Source of the DNA: Clostridia bacterium
Lineage (GTDB): Bacteria > Aerophobota > Aerophobia > Aerophobales > AE-B3A
Reading direction: 5' to 3'
Length of the DNA: 7,860 nucleotides
Assembly (NCBI GenBank): GCA_030610745.1
Contig: JAUWRC010000071.1
Location: 1 to 7,860 of the forward strand
A program made the position numbers and the translations under genes. The notes under the pieces are model-generated. The model ran no database searches. It was not told the DNA's origin and saw nothing but the letters and a program-made list of their open reading frames with translations. Shown here piece after piece: positions 1-6,532 of the stretch; within the stretch, counting starts at the first letter, position 1, and the number at the start of each line of letters is the position of its first letter.

Positions 1-43
1 CCCTCACCTTAATCCTCCCCCGAGGGGAGGATTAAGGTGAGGG
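1..43. repeat. Perfect palindrome, 20-bp stem with 3-nt loop
   Basis: Bases 1-20 (CCCTCACCTTAATCCTCCCC) are exactly reverse-complementary to bases 24-43, with a CGA loop at 21-23. No T-tract follows on the + strand (GGAATTACCC comes next), so it is not a classical intrinsic terminator for that strand. It resembles the CCCTCACC-type palindromic intergenic repeats common in many bacterial genomes. A related half-site occurs at 7728-7742 (12 of 15 positions match bases 1-15). The element begins at the window edge, so it may extend to the left. Confidence 0.85.
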
Positions 44-62
44 GGAATTACCCAGTTAACTA

Positions 63-90
63 ACGAGCAACGACCACCAAGCAACGAGTA
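63..90 (+). repeat. Degenerate 7-bp repeat array (ACGAGCR family), rtcB leader
   Basis: Four consecutive 7-bp units: ACGAGCA (63-69), ACGACCA (70-76), CCAAGCA (77-83) and ACGAGTA (84-90). The array ends 4 nt before the rtcB start codon. It belongs to the same family as the arrays at 3181-3212, 5204-5235, 6506-6531 and 7700-7727, and is the most degenerate of them. It occupies the place where a ribosome-binding site would be expected. Confidence 0.75.
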
Positions 91-94
91 AAAA

Positions 95-3079
95 ATGGCT
101 GAGGAATTTGAACTAAAAAAAATTGATGATTATCGCTGGGAAATACCTAAATCCGAAGGAATGAGGGTACCCGGTCTTCTTTATGCTGACGAGAAAATGC
201 TAAGAGTTGTTGAGAAAGACCGCACTCCTTTGCAAGTGAGGAACGTAGCCTACCTTCCTGGAATTATAAAGTATTCCCTGGCTATGCCTGATATGCACTG
301 GGGTTATGGTTTCTGTATCGGAGGAGTGGCTGCAACTGATCCTGATGCAGGGGGCGTCATCTCCCCTGGAGGAATTGGCTACGACATCAACTGCCTCTCT
401 GGGAATAGTCTAATTCTACATCCCCTGGGCTACACTCTAAAAATTAAAGAATTTGAGAAATTATTATGGCCTGAAGAAAAGATAAATTGCTTTGACTTTG
501 AGAGCGAGGATTTAACTTCTACTGCTATTATTAATTTCTTGAAGCGCACTCCCCAAAATAGAGTCTATAAAGTAACTACAAAAACTGGCCAGAACATTAT
601 CGCCACCGAAGACCATCCCTTTTATACTAAGGATGGAATGATTCCTTTAAAAAAATTAAAGAGAGGAAATGAAGTAGCTATACATCCATTTGAAGGAATA
701 CCATATAAAAAACCTGGCTATGAAGTTATTATTAGCGAAAAACAGATAAAAGAGCTTCTTTTAAAAATGGGTAAAGATTCTCGCGGTCGAGGCTTAGAAC
801 AAATTATTTCTCACCTGAAAAAAAGAGGGCTTCTGCCCTTACGGTATAATTCGCCTCAGCTTCCTTATTTACTAAAAATAATGGGATATGTATTTGGAGA
901 TGGAAATATTTATTTTGTAAAAAAGAGGGGGAAAGGCGTCACTTGTTTCTACGGTAAACCTGAAGATCTTGAGGAAATAAAAAAAGATATCTCTTTTATC
1001 GGATACAATTGCTCTCGTGTATATTTTAGAAAAAGAGATCATAAGATACACACCTCTTATGCAAAGTATGAGTTTACTAACGAAGAAACCTCCTCTAAAG
1101 TTGTATCAAGTAGCTTTGCTATCCTTTTAATTAGTCTGGGCGTTCCGCTGGGTAGAAAAACAAATCAAGATTATTATCTTCCCTCCTGGATATTTAAAGC
1201 TCCCCTCTGGCAAAAAAGGCTCTTCTTAGCTGCTTTCTTTGGAGCGGAAATAACCACTCCAAAAACCATGTTCAACCATGATTATAATTTTTATTGTCCG
1301 ACTATTTCCATGAATAAAAAAGAAGGATTTGTAAAAAGTGGAAAGATATTTTTGCAGCAGGCCTCTTCCCTGTTAGCTGAATTTGGAGTAAAAACACAAA
1401 AAATTAGCCAAAGAACCGAATATGTAAACAAGGAAGGAAAAATATCTTATCGGCTACGTTTAATTCTTTCTAGCCAAGCAGAAGATTTGATTAATCTTTA
1501 CAGCAAGGTTGGCTTTGAATATAACAAAAAACGACGTTTTCTGGCAAATGTAGCTGTGCAATTCTTAAAGCTTAAACAGCTTATAGTAAAAAATAGAAAA
1601 GAGGTAGCCATAGAAGCTCTAGAATTAAAAAAAGAAATGGGAATAGGAGCTAAGGCCATTCATAAACAAATTAATTCCCCTTATGTTAACTTGCGTTTTA
1701 TAGAACGCTCTATTTATGGGGGAAGGAAGACCGAGCCGAGAATTAGTTTTAACTCTCTTTCTTTCCAGGAATTCTTAAAAAAACAGACAGAAGGGTTGGG
1801 AAGTTCGGGTATGGTCTGGGATGAAGTAATTAGCAGACGGGTTGTAAATTTCAATGATTATGTCTATGACTTCACCGTAGAGCATCCTCATCATAATTTC
1901 ATTGCTAATAACTTCGTCGTCTCTAACTGCGGAGTTAGATTAATGAGGACGAACCTCACTCTTCCTGATGTAAAGAATAAGCTGCGCCATCTTTTGGCAG
2001 CTTTGTTTAATAATATTCCCTGCGGCGTAGGCTCCACCTCTTCCCTTAGTCTCCCTTTCCATGAATTAAAGCAGGTCTTAAAAAAAGGAGCAAAATGGGC
2101 CGTGGAAAGAGGTTACGGCCTGCCAGAGGATTTAGAAAGAACAGAAGATTATGGAAGGATGCAGGGAGCAGATGCAGAAAAAGTAAGCGAGAGGGCTCTA
2201 AAAAGAGGAAAAAATCAATTGGGAACTTTAGGTTCGGGTAATCATTTTTTAGAGATTGACCTTGTGGAGAAGATTTTTCTTCCCCGGGTAGCAGAAGTCT
2301 TTGGGCTGGAGAAAAACCAGATTGCTTTAATCATCCACTGTGGCTCCCGGGGACTGGGCTATCAGGTGTGCGATGATCACCTGGCAAGAATGCGCCATGT
2401 TGTTGATAAATATAATATTAGTCTTCCTGATAGACAGCTTTCCTGTGCACCTCTCTCTTCCCCTGAAGGCAAAGATTATTTTGCCGCTATGGCCTGTGCT
2501 GCCAATTATGCCTGGGCTAACCGACAGATAATAATGCACTGGGTAAGGCAGACTCTACAAAAAGTTCTTAATCTTTCTCCTAAAGATTTAGATATGGAGC
2601 TAGTTTACGATGTCTGCCATAATATTGGTAAGTTTGAAGAACATCTTGTAAATGGAAAAAGAAAAAAAATCTTTGTCCATCGAAAAGGAGCCACTCGAGC
2701 TTTCCCTGCTCATCATCCCCAGGTTCCACCCCTTTATCAGTCAGTAGGCCAACCAGTATTAGTTCCTGGAGACATGGGCACTAGCTCATATATTATGGTG
2801 GGTACAGACCTAGCTATGGAAGAAACCTGGGGAAGCACCTGCCATGGAGCAGGAAGGGTAATGTCTCGCTCTAAAGCTAGAAAAGCAGCTAAAGGAAGAG
2901 CTCTAGAGAGAGAACTAGAAGATAAGGGAATTCTTGTTATAGCTAAAGGTAGAGAAACTATAGCCGAGGAAATGCCTGAGGCTTATAAGGATGTGGACCA
3001 GGTGGTAGAAATAGTGGAAAAAGCTGGACTATCCAAAAAAGTGGCTAAACTGCGCCCCCTGGGAGTAATTAAGGGATAG
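95..3079 (+). CDS. rtcB: RNA-splicing ligase RtcB, intein-containing precursor
   Basis: RtcB joins 2',3'-cyclic-phosphate or 3'-phosphate RNA ends to 5'-OH ends, using GTP and Mn2+, in tRNA splicing or RNA repair. The 994-residue precursor has an N-extein (1-99), an intein (100-611) and a C-extein (612-994). Splicing would give a 482-residue protein, the usual RtcB length. Visible family motifs are MPDMHWGYGF (64-73), GYDIN (95-99) joined to CGVRL (612-616), GSGNHFLEI with H717, IIHCGSRG with H748, DVCHNIG with H842, and STCHGAGR with H917. By analogy with the Pyrococcus enzyme, D97, C612, H717, H748 and H842 are metal ligands and H917 accepts GMP. The ATG at 95 is the first possible start because an in-frame TAA lies at 89-91. 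No clear Shine-Dalgarno sequence is present; the heptad array fills that space. No archease gene is seen nearby. The frame is intact, so this is a functional precursor rather than a broken gene. Confidence 0.97.
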   Translation: MAEEFELKKIDDYRWEIPKSEGMRVPGLLYADEKMLRVVEKDRTPLQVRNVAYLPGIIKYSLAMPDMHWGYGFCIGGVAATDPDAGGVISPGGIGYDINCLSGNSLILHPLGYTLKIKEFEKLLWPEEKINCFDFESEDLTSTAIINFLKRTPQNRVYKVTTKTGQNIIATEDHPFYTKDGMIPLKKLKRGNEVAIHPFEGIPYKKPGYEVIISEKQIKELLLKMGKDSRGRGLEQIISHLKKRGLLPLRYNSPQLPYLLKIMGYVFGDGNIYFVKKRGKGVTCFYGKPEDLEEIKKDISFIGYNCSRVYFRKRDHKIHTSYAKYEFTNEETSSKVVSSSFAILLISLGVPLGRKTNQDYYLPSWIFKAPLWQKRLFLAAFFGAEITTPKTMFNHDYNFYCPTISMNKKEGFVKSGKIFLQQASSLLAEFGVKTQKISQRTEYVNKEGKISYRLRLILSSQAEDLINLYSKVGFEYNKKRRFLANVAVQFLKLKQLIVKNRKEVAIEALELKKEMGIGAKAIHKQINSPYVNLRFIERSIYGGRKTEPRISFNSLSFQEFLKKQTEGLGSSGMVWDEVISRRVVNFNDYVYDFTVEHPHHNFIANNFVVSNCGVRLMRTNLTLPDVKNKLRHLLAALFNNIPCGVGSTSSLSLPFHELKQVLKKGAKWAVERGYGLPEDLERTEDYGRMQGADAEKVSERALKRGKNQLGTLGSGNHFLEIDLVEKIFLPRVAEVFGLEKNQIALIIHCGSRGLGYQVCDDHLARMRHVVDKYNISLPDRQLSCAPLSSPEGKDYFAAMACAANYAWANRQIIMHWVRQTLQKVLNLSPKDLDMELVYDVCHNIGKFEEHLVNGKRKKIFVHRKGATRAFPAHHPQVPPLYQSVGQPVLVPGDMGTSSYIMVGTDLAMEETWGSTCHGAGRVMSRSKARKAAKGRALERELEDKGILVIAKGRETIAEEMPEAYKDVDQVVEIVEKAGLSKKVAKLRPLGVIKG
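392..1927 (+). mobile_element. Intein with LAGLIDADG homing endonuclease, in rtcB
   Basis: An in-frame protein-splicing element of 512 residues (precursor 100-611). Block A begins at C100 (CLSGNSLILHPLGY). Block B has the TxxH motif at T171-H174 (ATEDHPFY). The endonuclease has a first dodecapeptide near 259-270 (LLKIMGYVFGDG, acidic residue D269) and a second near 376-385 (LFLAAFFGAE, E385), so both putative catalytic acids are kept. Residues about 501-545 (around GIGAKAIHKQIN) may be an extra DNA-binding segment. Block F (VYDFTVEHPHHNFI, from 590) leads to the C-terminal VVSN. The terminal N611 and +1 C612 are present, but the usual penultimate His is Ser610. The insertion falls between Asn99 and the Mn-binding Cys of RtcB, the site I recall for Pyrococcus RtcB inteins. 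The exact endonuclease limits are approximate. Confidence 0.95.
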
Positions 3080-3089
3080 GGAAAGCTGC

Positions 3090-3174
3090 AAGCTGTAAGT
3101 TTTTTGGAAAGTAGCGGTGCGATTTATTGCACAATTGTCGGATGAATCCGACCGCTACTATACGCTAAACGCTA
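3090..3174 (+). repeat. 85-bp composite repeat with cloverleaf-like foldback, copy 1
   Basis: This block matches the reverse complement of 7757-7841 at 84 of 85 positions. Its core (3111-3158) can form a three-way structure. The outer stem is GTAGCGG (3111-3117) with CCGCTAC (3152-3158). One arm is TGCGAT/ATTGCA (3118-3123 with 3126-3131) and the other is GTCGGAT/ATCCGAC (3137-3143 with 3146-3152, sharing C3152 with the outer stem). The arms are joined by a CAATTG palindrome (3132-3137). The left flank carries two 7-bp units AAGCTGY (3083-3096), and the right flank carries TATACGC and TAAACGC (3159-3172). It lies in the leader of the PBP gene and directly downstream of rtcB. Its function is unknown. 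Confidence 0.85.
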
Positions 3175-3180
3175 AGATGA

Positions 3181-3212
3181 GCGAGCGACGAGCAACGAGC
3201 GACGAGCAACGA
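3181..3212 (+). repeat. 7-bp repeat array (ACGAGCR family), PBP gene leader
   Basis: Units are GCGAGCG (3181-3187), ACGAGCA (3188-3194), ACGAGCG (3195-3201), ACGAGCA (3202-3208) and a partial ACGA (3209-3212). The A/G alternation at the last base makes a 14-bp higher-order period. The array ends 4 nt before the start codon at 3217, leaving no room for a conventional Shine-Dalgarno sequence. Confidence 0.85.
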
Positions 3213-3216
3213 AAAA

Positions 3217-5202
3217 ATGTCCAAGACAAAAATCATTCTTTATCTTATTCTTGTTATTCTCTTTGCTGGAACAGGAGTTTTGGGAGGTTATTTTATCGCC
3301 GACCTCTATGACCTTCCCCATATTGAACAATTAGAAGAATATCAGCCCCCCGGAATCACCAGAGTATACTCAAAGGAGGGTGAGGTTCTGGCGGAATTCT
3401 TTCTGGAAAAACGAGAGGTTGTTCCTCTCTCAAGGATTCCTCCTCACCTGCAAAAAGCCTTTATTGCTCTAGAGGATCAAAGATTCTATGAGCATCGAGG
3501 GCTGGACCTTGGACGTCTTTTTAAGGCTATGTGGATTAATTTAAAAACATGGAGTTTTGAAGGAGGAGGAGCGAGTACCATTACTCAACAACTAGCTAGA
3601 AACTTATTCTTGACTCCCGAGAGAACTCTTCTGCGCAAAGCAAAAGAAGCTATTCTGGCTATTCAGATAGAAAGAGCTTACAGTAAAGAAGAAATTTTCA
3701 AGATGCACCTTAACCAAATATATTTTGGAAAAGGAGTATACGGCGTGGCAGAGGCAGCTTCCTTTTACTTTGAGAAAAAAGTAGATGATTTAACTCTGGC
3801 TGAGAGTGCATTTTTAACTACCATTCCCAGGAATCCCACCTATTATTCTCCCATTAACTATCCCCAACATACTCATCAGGGTAAAAAGATAGTTCTCAAA
3901 AGAATGCATGCTCTGGGATTTATTACTGACGAGGAATTGAAAAAAGCAGAAGAGGAACCTATAGAAGTAGCAGTAAGCGAAGAAGAAAAAGAGAGAGAAA
4001 ATATTTATTGGGCACCTTACTTTGTAGAATGGATCCGCCAGGAGGTAGAAAGAAAATATGGATATGACGAGCTCTGGCGGGGAGGACTCAAAATCTATAC
4101 TACCCTGGACCTGGACATGCAGAAGGCGGCAGAGGAGAGTTTAGTGGGTTACTTAAAAGAAAACGACCATCAGGGGGCCCTCCTGGCTATAGATCCCCAC
4201 ACTGGGGATATAAAAGCCCTGGTAGGAGGAAGAGACTTCTGGGAAAATCAATACAACAGAGCCACCCAGGCCCATCGTCAAACTGGCTCTGCTTTCAAAC
4301 TTTTTACTTATACGGCAGCTATTGACAGTGGAAAGTTTACCCCTGTCAGCCCCTTTTTTGATGCTCCTATCGCCTTTAAAAAAAGTAAAAAAACAGGGGA
4401 AAGTGGAGAAGTTAAGGAAGAGGAAGAGCTCTGGTTTCCTCAAAATTATGAAAAATATTACTGGGGCAGGGTTTGCCTGTGGCAAATGTTTGCCCATTCT
4501 ATAAATGTCTCCTCAGTCAGGCTCCTGGAGAAAGTGGGGGTGGAAAAAGTAGTTCGCTATGCCCACCAATTAGGCATTGAAAGCCCTTTAAATCATGACC
4601 TTACCCTTACCTTAGGCACCTCCGGGGTGACTCTTTTAGAAATGGTCAGGGGATATGCCACCATAGCCAATTATGGCATAAAAGCGCAGCCTATTTTTAT
4701 CCAAAAAATAGAGGATAGAGAAGGAAGAGTTCTGGAGGAGAATTTTCCTCAAAAACAGATAGTTCTCTCTCCACAGACCTCGTTTGTGATGATTGACTTA
4801 TTAAAGAAAGCTATTGATTACGGAACTGGGAAAAGAGTAAGGTGGATGGGCTTTAACAGGCCCTGCGGAGGAAAGACAGGAACAGTGGGATGGACGGGAG
4901 AAGAAGATACAGACAAGACAATTGATGCCTGGTTTATAGGCATTACTCCTGATTTGGTAACCGGAGTATGGGTAGGTAACGATGATGCAAGCCCCCTGGG
5001 CGAGAAAATGACAGGAAGCGCAGTAGCCATTCCCATCTGGACAAAATTTATGAAAAAAGCACTGGAAGGAGAACCGGTGAAGGATTTTTCCTCTCCCTCC
5101 GGAGTAGTCTTCAAAGAAATGGATGTAGAAACAGGCCTCTTAGCTACCCCGGAGAGCGAAAACACTCTTTGGCTTGCTTTTCTTGAAGCCACAGCCCCTT
5201 AA
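3217..5202 (+). CDS. mrcA: Class A penicillin-binding protein, PBP1A family
   Basis: A bifunctional peptidoglycan synthase that polymerises lipid II into glycan strands and cross-links the stem peptides, acting outside the membrane. Residues 5-28 form an N-terminal membrane anchor (IILYLILVILFAGTGVLGGY). The glycosyltransferase family 51 domain follows, with EDQRFYEHRG (86-95, catalytic E86), GASTITQQLARNLFL (118-132) and the segment ending LNQIYFG (165-171). The transpeptidase domain has the acylation motif S358-A-F-K361, S428-I-N430 and K553-T-G555. At 661 residues it is compact for the family, but every catalytic motif is present. A Lys/Glu-rich stretch (388-405) lies between the SxxK and SxN motifs. 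The ATG at 3217 is required to keep the membrane anchor; the frame upstream has no start codon back to a TGA at 3178. There is no clear Shine-Dalgarno site. PBP1A is the best family match, but the exact paralogue name is uncertain. Confidence 0.95.
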   Translation: MSKTKIILYLILVILFAGTGVLGGYFIADLYDLPHIEQLEEYQPPGITRVYSKEGEVLAEFFLEKREVVPLSRIPPHLQKAFIALEDQRFYEHRGLDLGRLFKAMWINLKTWSFEGGGASTITQQLARNLFLTPERTLLRKAKEAILAIQIERAYSKEEIFKMHLNQIYFGKGVYGVAEAASFYFEKKVDDLTLAESAFLTTIPRNPTYYSPINYPQHTHQGKKIVLKRMHALGFITDEELKKAEEEPIEVAVSEEEKERENIYWAPYFVEWIRQEVERKYGYDELWRGGLKIYTTLDLDMQKAAEESLVGYLKENDHQGALLAIDPHTGDIKALVGGRDFWENQYNRATQAHRQTGSAFKLFTYTAAIDSGKFTPVSPFFDAPIAFKKSKKTGESGEVKEEEELWFPQNYEKYYWGRVCLWQMFAHSINVSSVRLLEKVGVEKVVRYAHQLGIESPLNHDLTLTLGTSGVTLLEMVRGYATIANYGIKAQPIFIQKIEDREGRVLEENFPQKQIVLSPQTSFVMIDLLKKAIDYGTGKRVRWMGFNRPCGGKTGTVGWTGEEDTDKTIDAWFIGITPDLVTGVWVGNDDASPLGEKMTGSAVAIPIWTKFMKKALEGEPVKDFSSPSGVVFKEMDVETGLLATPESENTLWLAFLEATAP

Positions 5203-5203
5203 T

Positions 5204-5235
5204 TCGTTGCTCGTTGCTCGTCGCTCGTATCTCAG
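5204..5235 (-). repeat. 7-bp repeat array (ACGAGCR family), after the PBP stop codon
   Basis: The array starts one base after the TAA stop at 5200-5202. As written on the + strand, the units are TCGT (5204-5207), TGCTCGT (5208-5214), TGCTCGT (5215-5221), CGCTCGT (5222-5228) and ATCTCAG (5229-5235). It is the reverse complement of the arrays upstream of rtcB and the PBP gene. Its AACGAA end therefore again faces the neighbouring gene. Confidence 0.85.
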
Positions 5236-5263
5236 GATTTAGGAATTTAAATACGTTTGCCGA

Positions 5264-5291
5264 AGGACATTTTCTGAAAGAAAATTGTCCT
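5264..5291. promoter_or_regulatory. Inverted repeat upstream of the aldolase promoter
   Basis: AGGACA-TTTTCT (5264-5275) pairs with AGAAAA-T-TGTCCT (5279-5291): a 12-bp stem with one bulged T and a GAA loop. It ends about 10 bp before the -35 box at 5302. AGGCGCCT (5293-5300), an 8-bp perfect palindrome, lies between them. A second pairing, GAAAGAAAATTGTC (5276-5289) with GACAATTCTTTC (5304-5315, 2-nt offset), overlaps the -35 box. The position suggests an operator. A weak terminator for the PBP gene is possible, but there is no proper T-tract. Confidence 0.5.
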
Positions 5292-5301
5292 GAGGCGCCT
5301 T

Positions 5302-5329
5302 TTGACAATTCTTTCATCTGTGGTAGAAT
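5302..5329 (+). promoter_or_regulatory. Sigma70-type promoter of the aldolase gene
   Basis: The -35 box TTGACA (5302-5307) matches the consensus perfectly. After a 16-bp spacer comes TAGAAT (5324-5329), which differs from TATAAT at one position. Transcription should start near 5336-5338, giving a leader of about 30 nt that contains the ribosome-binding site. This is the only clear housekeeping promoter I see in the window, and it makes the aldolase transcriptionally independent of the PBP gene. Confidence 0.8.
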
Positions 5330-5351
5330 ATGCACCAACCTAACATCAGTG

Positions 5352-5358
5352 AAAGGAG
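5352..5358 (+). promoter_or_regulatory. Shine-Dalgarno site of the aldolase gene
   Basis: AAAGGAG lies 9 nt before the ATG at 5368 and fixes that start. It contrasts with rtcB and the PBP gene, which have no comparable site. Confidence 0.85.
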
Positions 5359-5367
5359 ATAGACAAA

Positions 5368-6390
5368 ATGCCCTTAACATCTATGCGGCAAATTCTTGAT
5401 GGAGCAGCTAAAGAAGGTTACGGCGTTGGCGCTTTTAATGTTAACAATATGGAACAGATCCAGGCAATTATGGAAGCGGCAAGGCAGACAAACTCCCCCG
5501 CCATTGTTCAAGCGAGTCGGGGAGCACGAAGTTATACCAACGACCTTTTCCTCTATCACTTGATGATGGCGGCAGCAGAACTTTATCCTGAAATCCCCAT
5601 TGCCCTTCATCAAGACCATGGAAACAGCTTCCAAACCTGTAAATCTGCCATTGATATGGGTTTTACCAGTGTCATGATAGATGGTTCATTGGAAGAAGAT
5701 GGTAAAACACCAGCAAGTCTTGAATATAATATTAGAGTCACCCGCGAGGTTGTGGCGATGGCTCATGAACGCGGCGTAACCGTGGAAGGTGAGCTCGGGT
5801 GTCTGGGCGGGATTGAAGATGGACATGGCGCAGGCCTTGATGCAAGAGCACGCCTTACTGATCCGGATCAAGCTGTAGAGTTTGTCGAGCGCACAGGGAT
5901 TGATGCTCTTGCCGTTGCCATCGGAACAAGTCACGGTGCATACAAATTCTCCCGAAAACCAGACAGCGCAATTCTTGATATGGATAGAATCATTGAGATA
6001 CATAAACGACTACCCAAAACCTATCTTGTGATGCACGGCTCCTCCAGTGTGCCCAAAAAGCTGCAGGACATCATCAATGCTTACGGTGGCAAACTCAAAC
6101 CAACATGGGGTGTCCCTATTAAAGAGATTCAACTTGGTATCCAGCACGGTGTTCGTAAAGTCAATGTGGATACAGACAATCGGCTGGCCATGACAGGGGC
6201 AATCCGCAAATACTTCGCCGAACATCCCGAGGGGTTTGATCCACGCAGCTATCTCAAACCTGCCCGTGAAGCGATGAAAACGCTCGTTGCTGAACGAATG
6301 AGGTACTTTGGCCAGGCAGGCCACGCTGGTGATTATGAGCCGATTCCCCTCTCTGTAATGGCAGAGCGTTACTCAAAAGGGGAGCTGTAA
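5368..6390 (+). CDS. fba: Class II fructose-1,6-bisphosphate aldolase (Calvin-type/CbbA-like)
   Basis: A zinc-dependent cytosolic enzyme that reversibly cleaves fructose-1,6-bisphosphate to dihydroxyacetone phosphate and glyceraldehyde-3-phosphate in glycolysis and gluconeogenesis. The 340 residues cover the whole TIM-barrel. Motifs are GAFNVNNMEQ (21-30), HQDHG (81-85, catalytic D83 and zinc ligand H84), DGSLEEDGKT (105-114), GELGCLGG (141-148, around metal-site E142), GTSHGAYKF (186-194, H189), VMHGSSSVP (221-229, H223) and VNVDTDNRLAM (265-275). The C-terminal GFDPRSYLKPAREAM (289-303) and the PLTSMRQIL start fit the Calvin-cycle subtype found in many heterotrophs as well as autotrophs. 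No other Calvin-cycle gene is in the window. The segment after GCLGG is shorter than in typical CbbA proteins. About 16 of 21 Arg codons are CGN, against about 8 of 28 in the PBP gene, which suggests horizontal acquisition. Confidence 0.95.
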   Translation: MPLTSMRQILDGAAKEGYGVGAFNVNNMEQIQAIMEAARQTNSPAIVQASRGARSYTNDLFLYHLMMAAAELYPEIPIALHQDHGNSFQTCKSAIDMGFTSVMIDGSLEEDGKTPASLEYNIRVTREVVAMAHERGVTVEGELGCLGGIEDGHGAGLDARARLTDPDQAVEFVERTGIDALAVAIGTSHGAYKFSRKPDSAILDMDRIIEIHKRLPKTYLVMHGSSSVPKKLQDIINAYGGKLKPTWGVPIKEIQLGIQHGVRKVNVDTDNRLAMTGAIRKYFAEHPEGFDPRSYLKPAREAMKTLVAERMRYFGQAGHAGDYEPIPLSVMAERYSKGEL

Positions 6391-6502
6391 GAGGTTAGAT
6401 GTTGAACCAATTAGTGCCCAGGTAATAAAAAGAGTTTTTAAGGAGACGCTCACAGAAGAAGGCGATATAATCTTCTTTGTCGATATTAAAAAATGGGAAT
6501 GA
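6359..6502 (+). pseudogene. Start-less ORF remnant downstream of the aldolase, unknown protein
   Basis: An open frame runs from after the TAA at 6356-6358 to the TGA at 6500-6502, in a different frame from the aldolase, whose last codons it overlaps. From 6395 the translation looks protein-like: LDVEPISAQVIKRVFKETLT (6395-6454), then EEGDIIFFVDIKKWE. It has alternating hydrophobic and charged residues, uses host-like AAA/ATA/AGA codons, and has no ATG, GTG or TTG start. I do not recognise the family. It looks like the C-terminal tail of a gene whose 5' part was lost, perhaps when the aldolase unit arrived. It could instead be a chance open frame, as it is short. Confidence 0.45.
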
Positions 6503-6505
6503 ACA

Positions 6506-6531
6506 ACGAGATACGAACGACGAGCAACGAA
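6506..6531 (+). repeat. 7-bp repeat array (ACGAGCR family), after the metK stop codon
   Basis: Units are ACGAGAT (6506-6512), ACGAACG (6513-6519), ACGAGCA (6520-6526) and a partial ACGAA (6527-6531). The array ends one base before the last base of the metK stop codon (6533, minus strand). The AACGAATT end faces metK, as the array at 5204-5235 faces the PBP stop. Confidence 0.85.
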
Positions 6532-6532
6532 T

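Noticed and set aside
392..1927. Insertion of a separate gene or misassembly breaking rtcB
   Set aside because: The frame is continuous through both junctions, and the insert has intein blocks A, B, F and G and endonuclease motifs, with correct splice-junction residues.
3135..3164. Promoter for the PBP gene within the repeat (TTGTCG, then TACTAT/TATACG)
   Set aside because: The boxes match the consensus poorly and the possible -10 sites give spacers of 15 or 18 bp. The same bases are explained by the cloverleaf stems.
3117..3311. Small + strand open frame of 64 codons
   Set aside because: It runs through the cloverleaf repeat and heptad array and then overlaps the PBP gene in another frame. 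The translation is repeat-derived and has no family features.
4153..4497. Minus-strand open frame inside the PBP gene
   Set aside because: It is a shadow of a gene with all catalytic motifs intact on the + strand, and has no ribosome-binding site or recognisable domain.
5214..5399. Small + strand open frame of 61 codons
   Set aside because: It starts in a heptad array, crosses the promoter and ribosome-binding site of the aldolase, and overlaps its start. It is not credible as a gene.
6453..6478. Hairpin AGAAGA/TCTTCT as terminator between fba and metK
   Set aside because: The stem is only 6 AT-rich base pairs with a long loop and no T-run directly after it. It lies in the ORF remnant and is probably chance.
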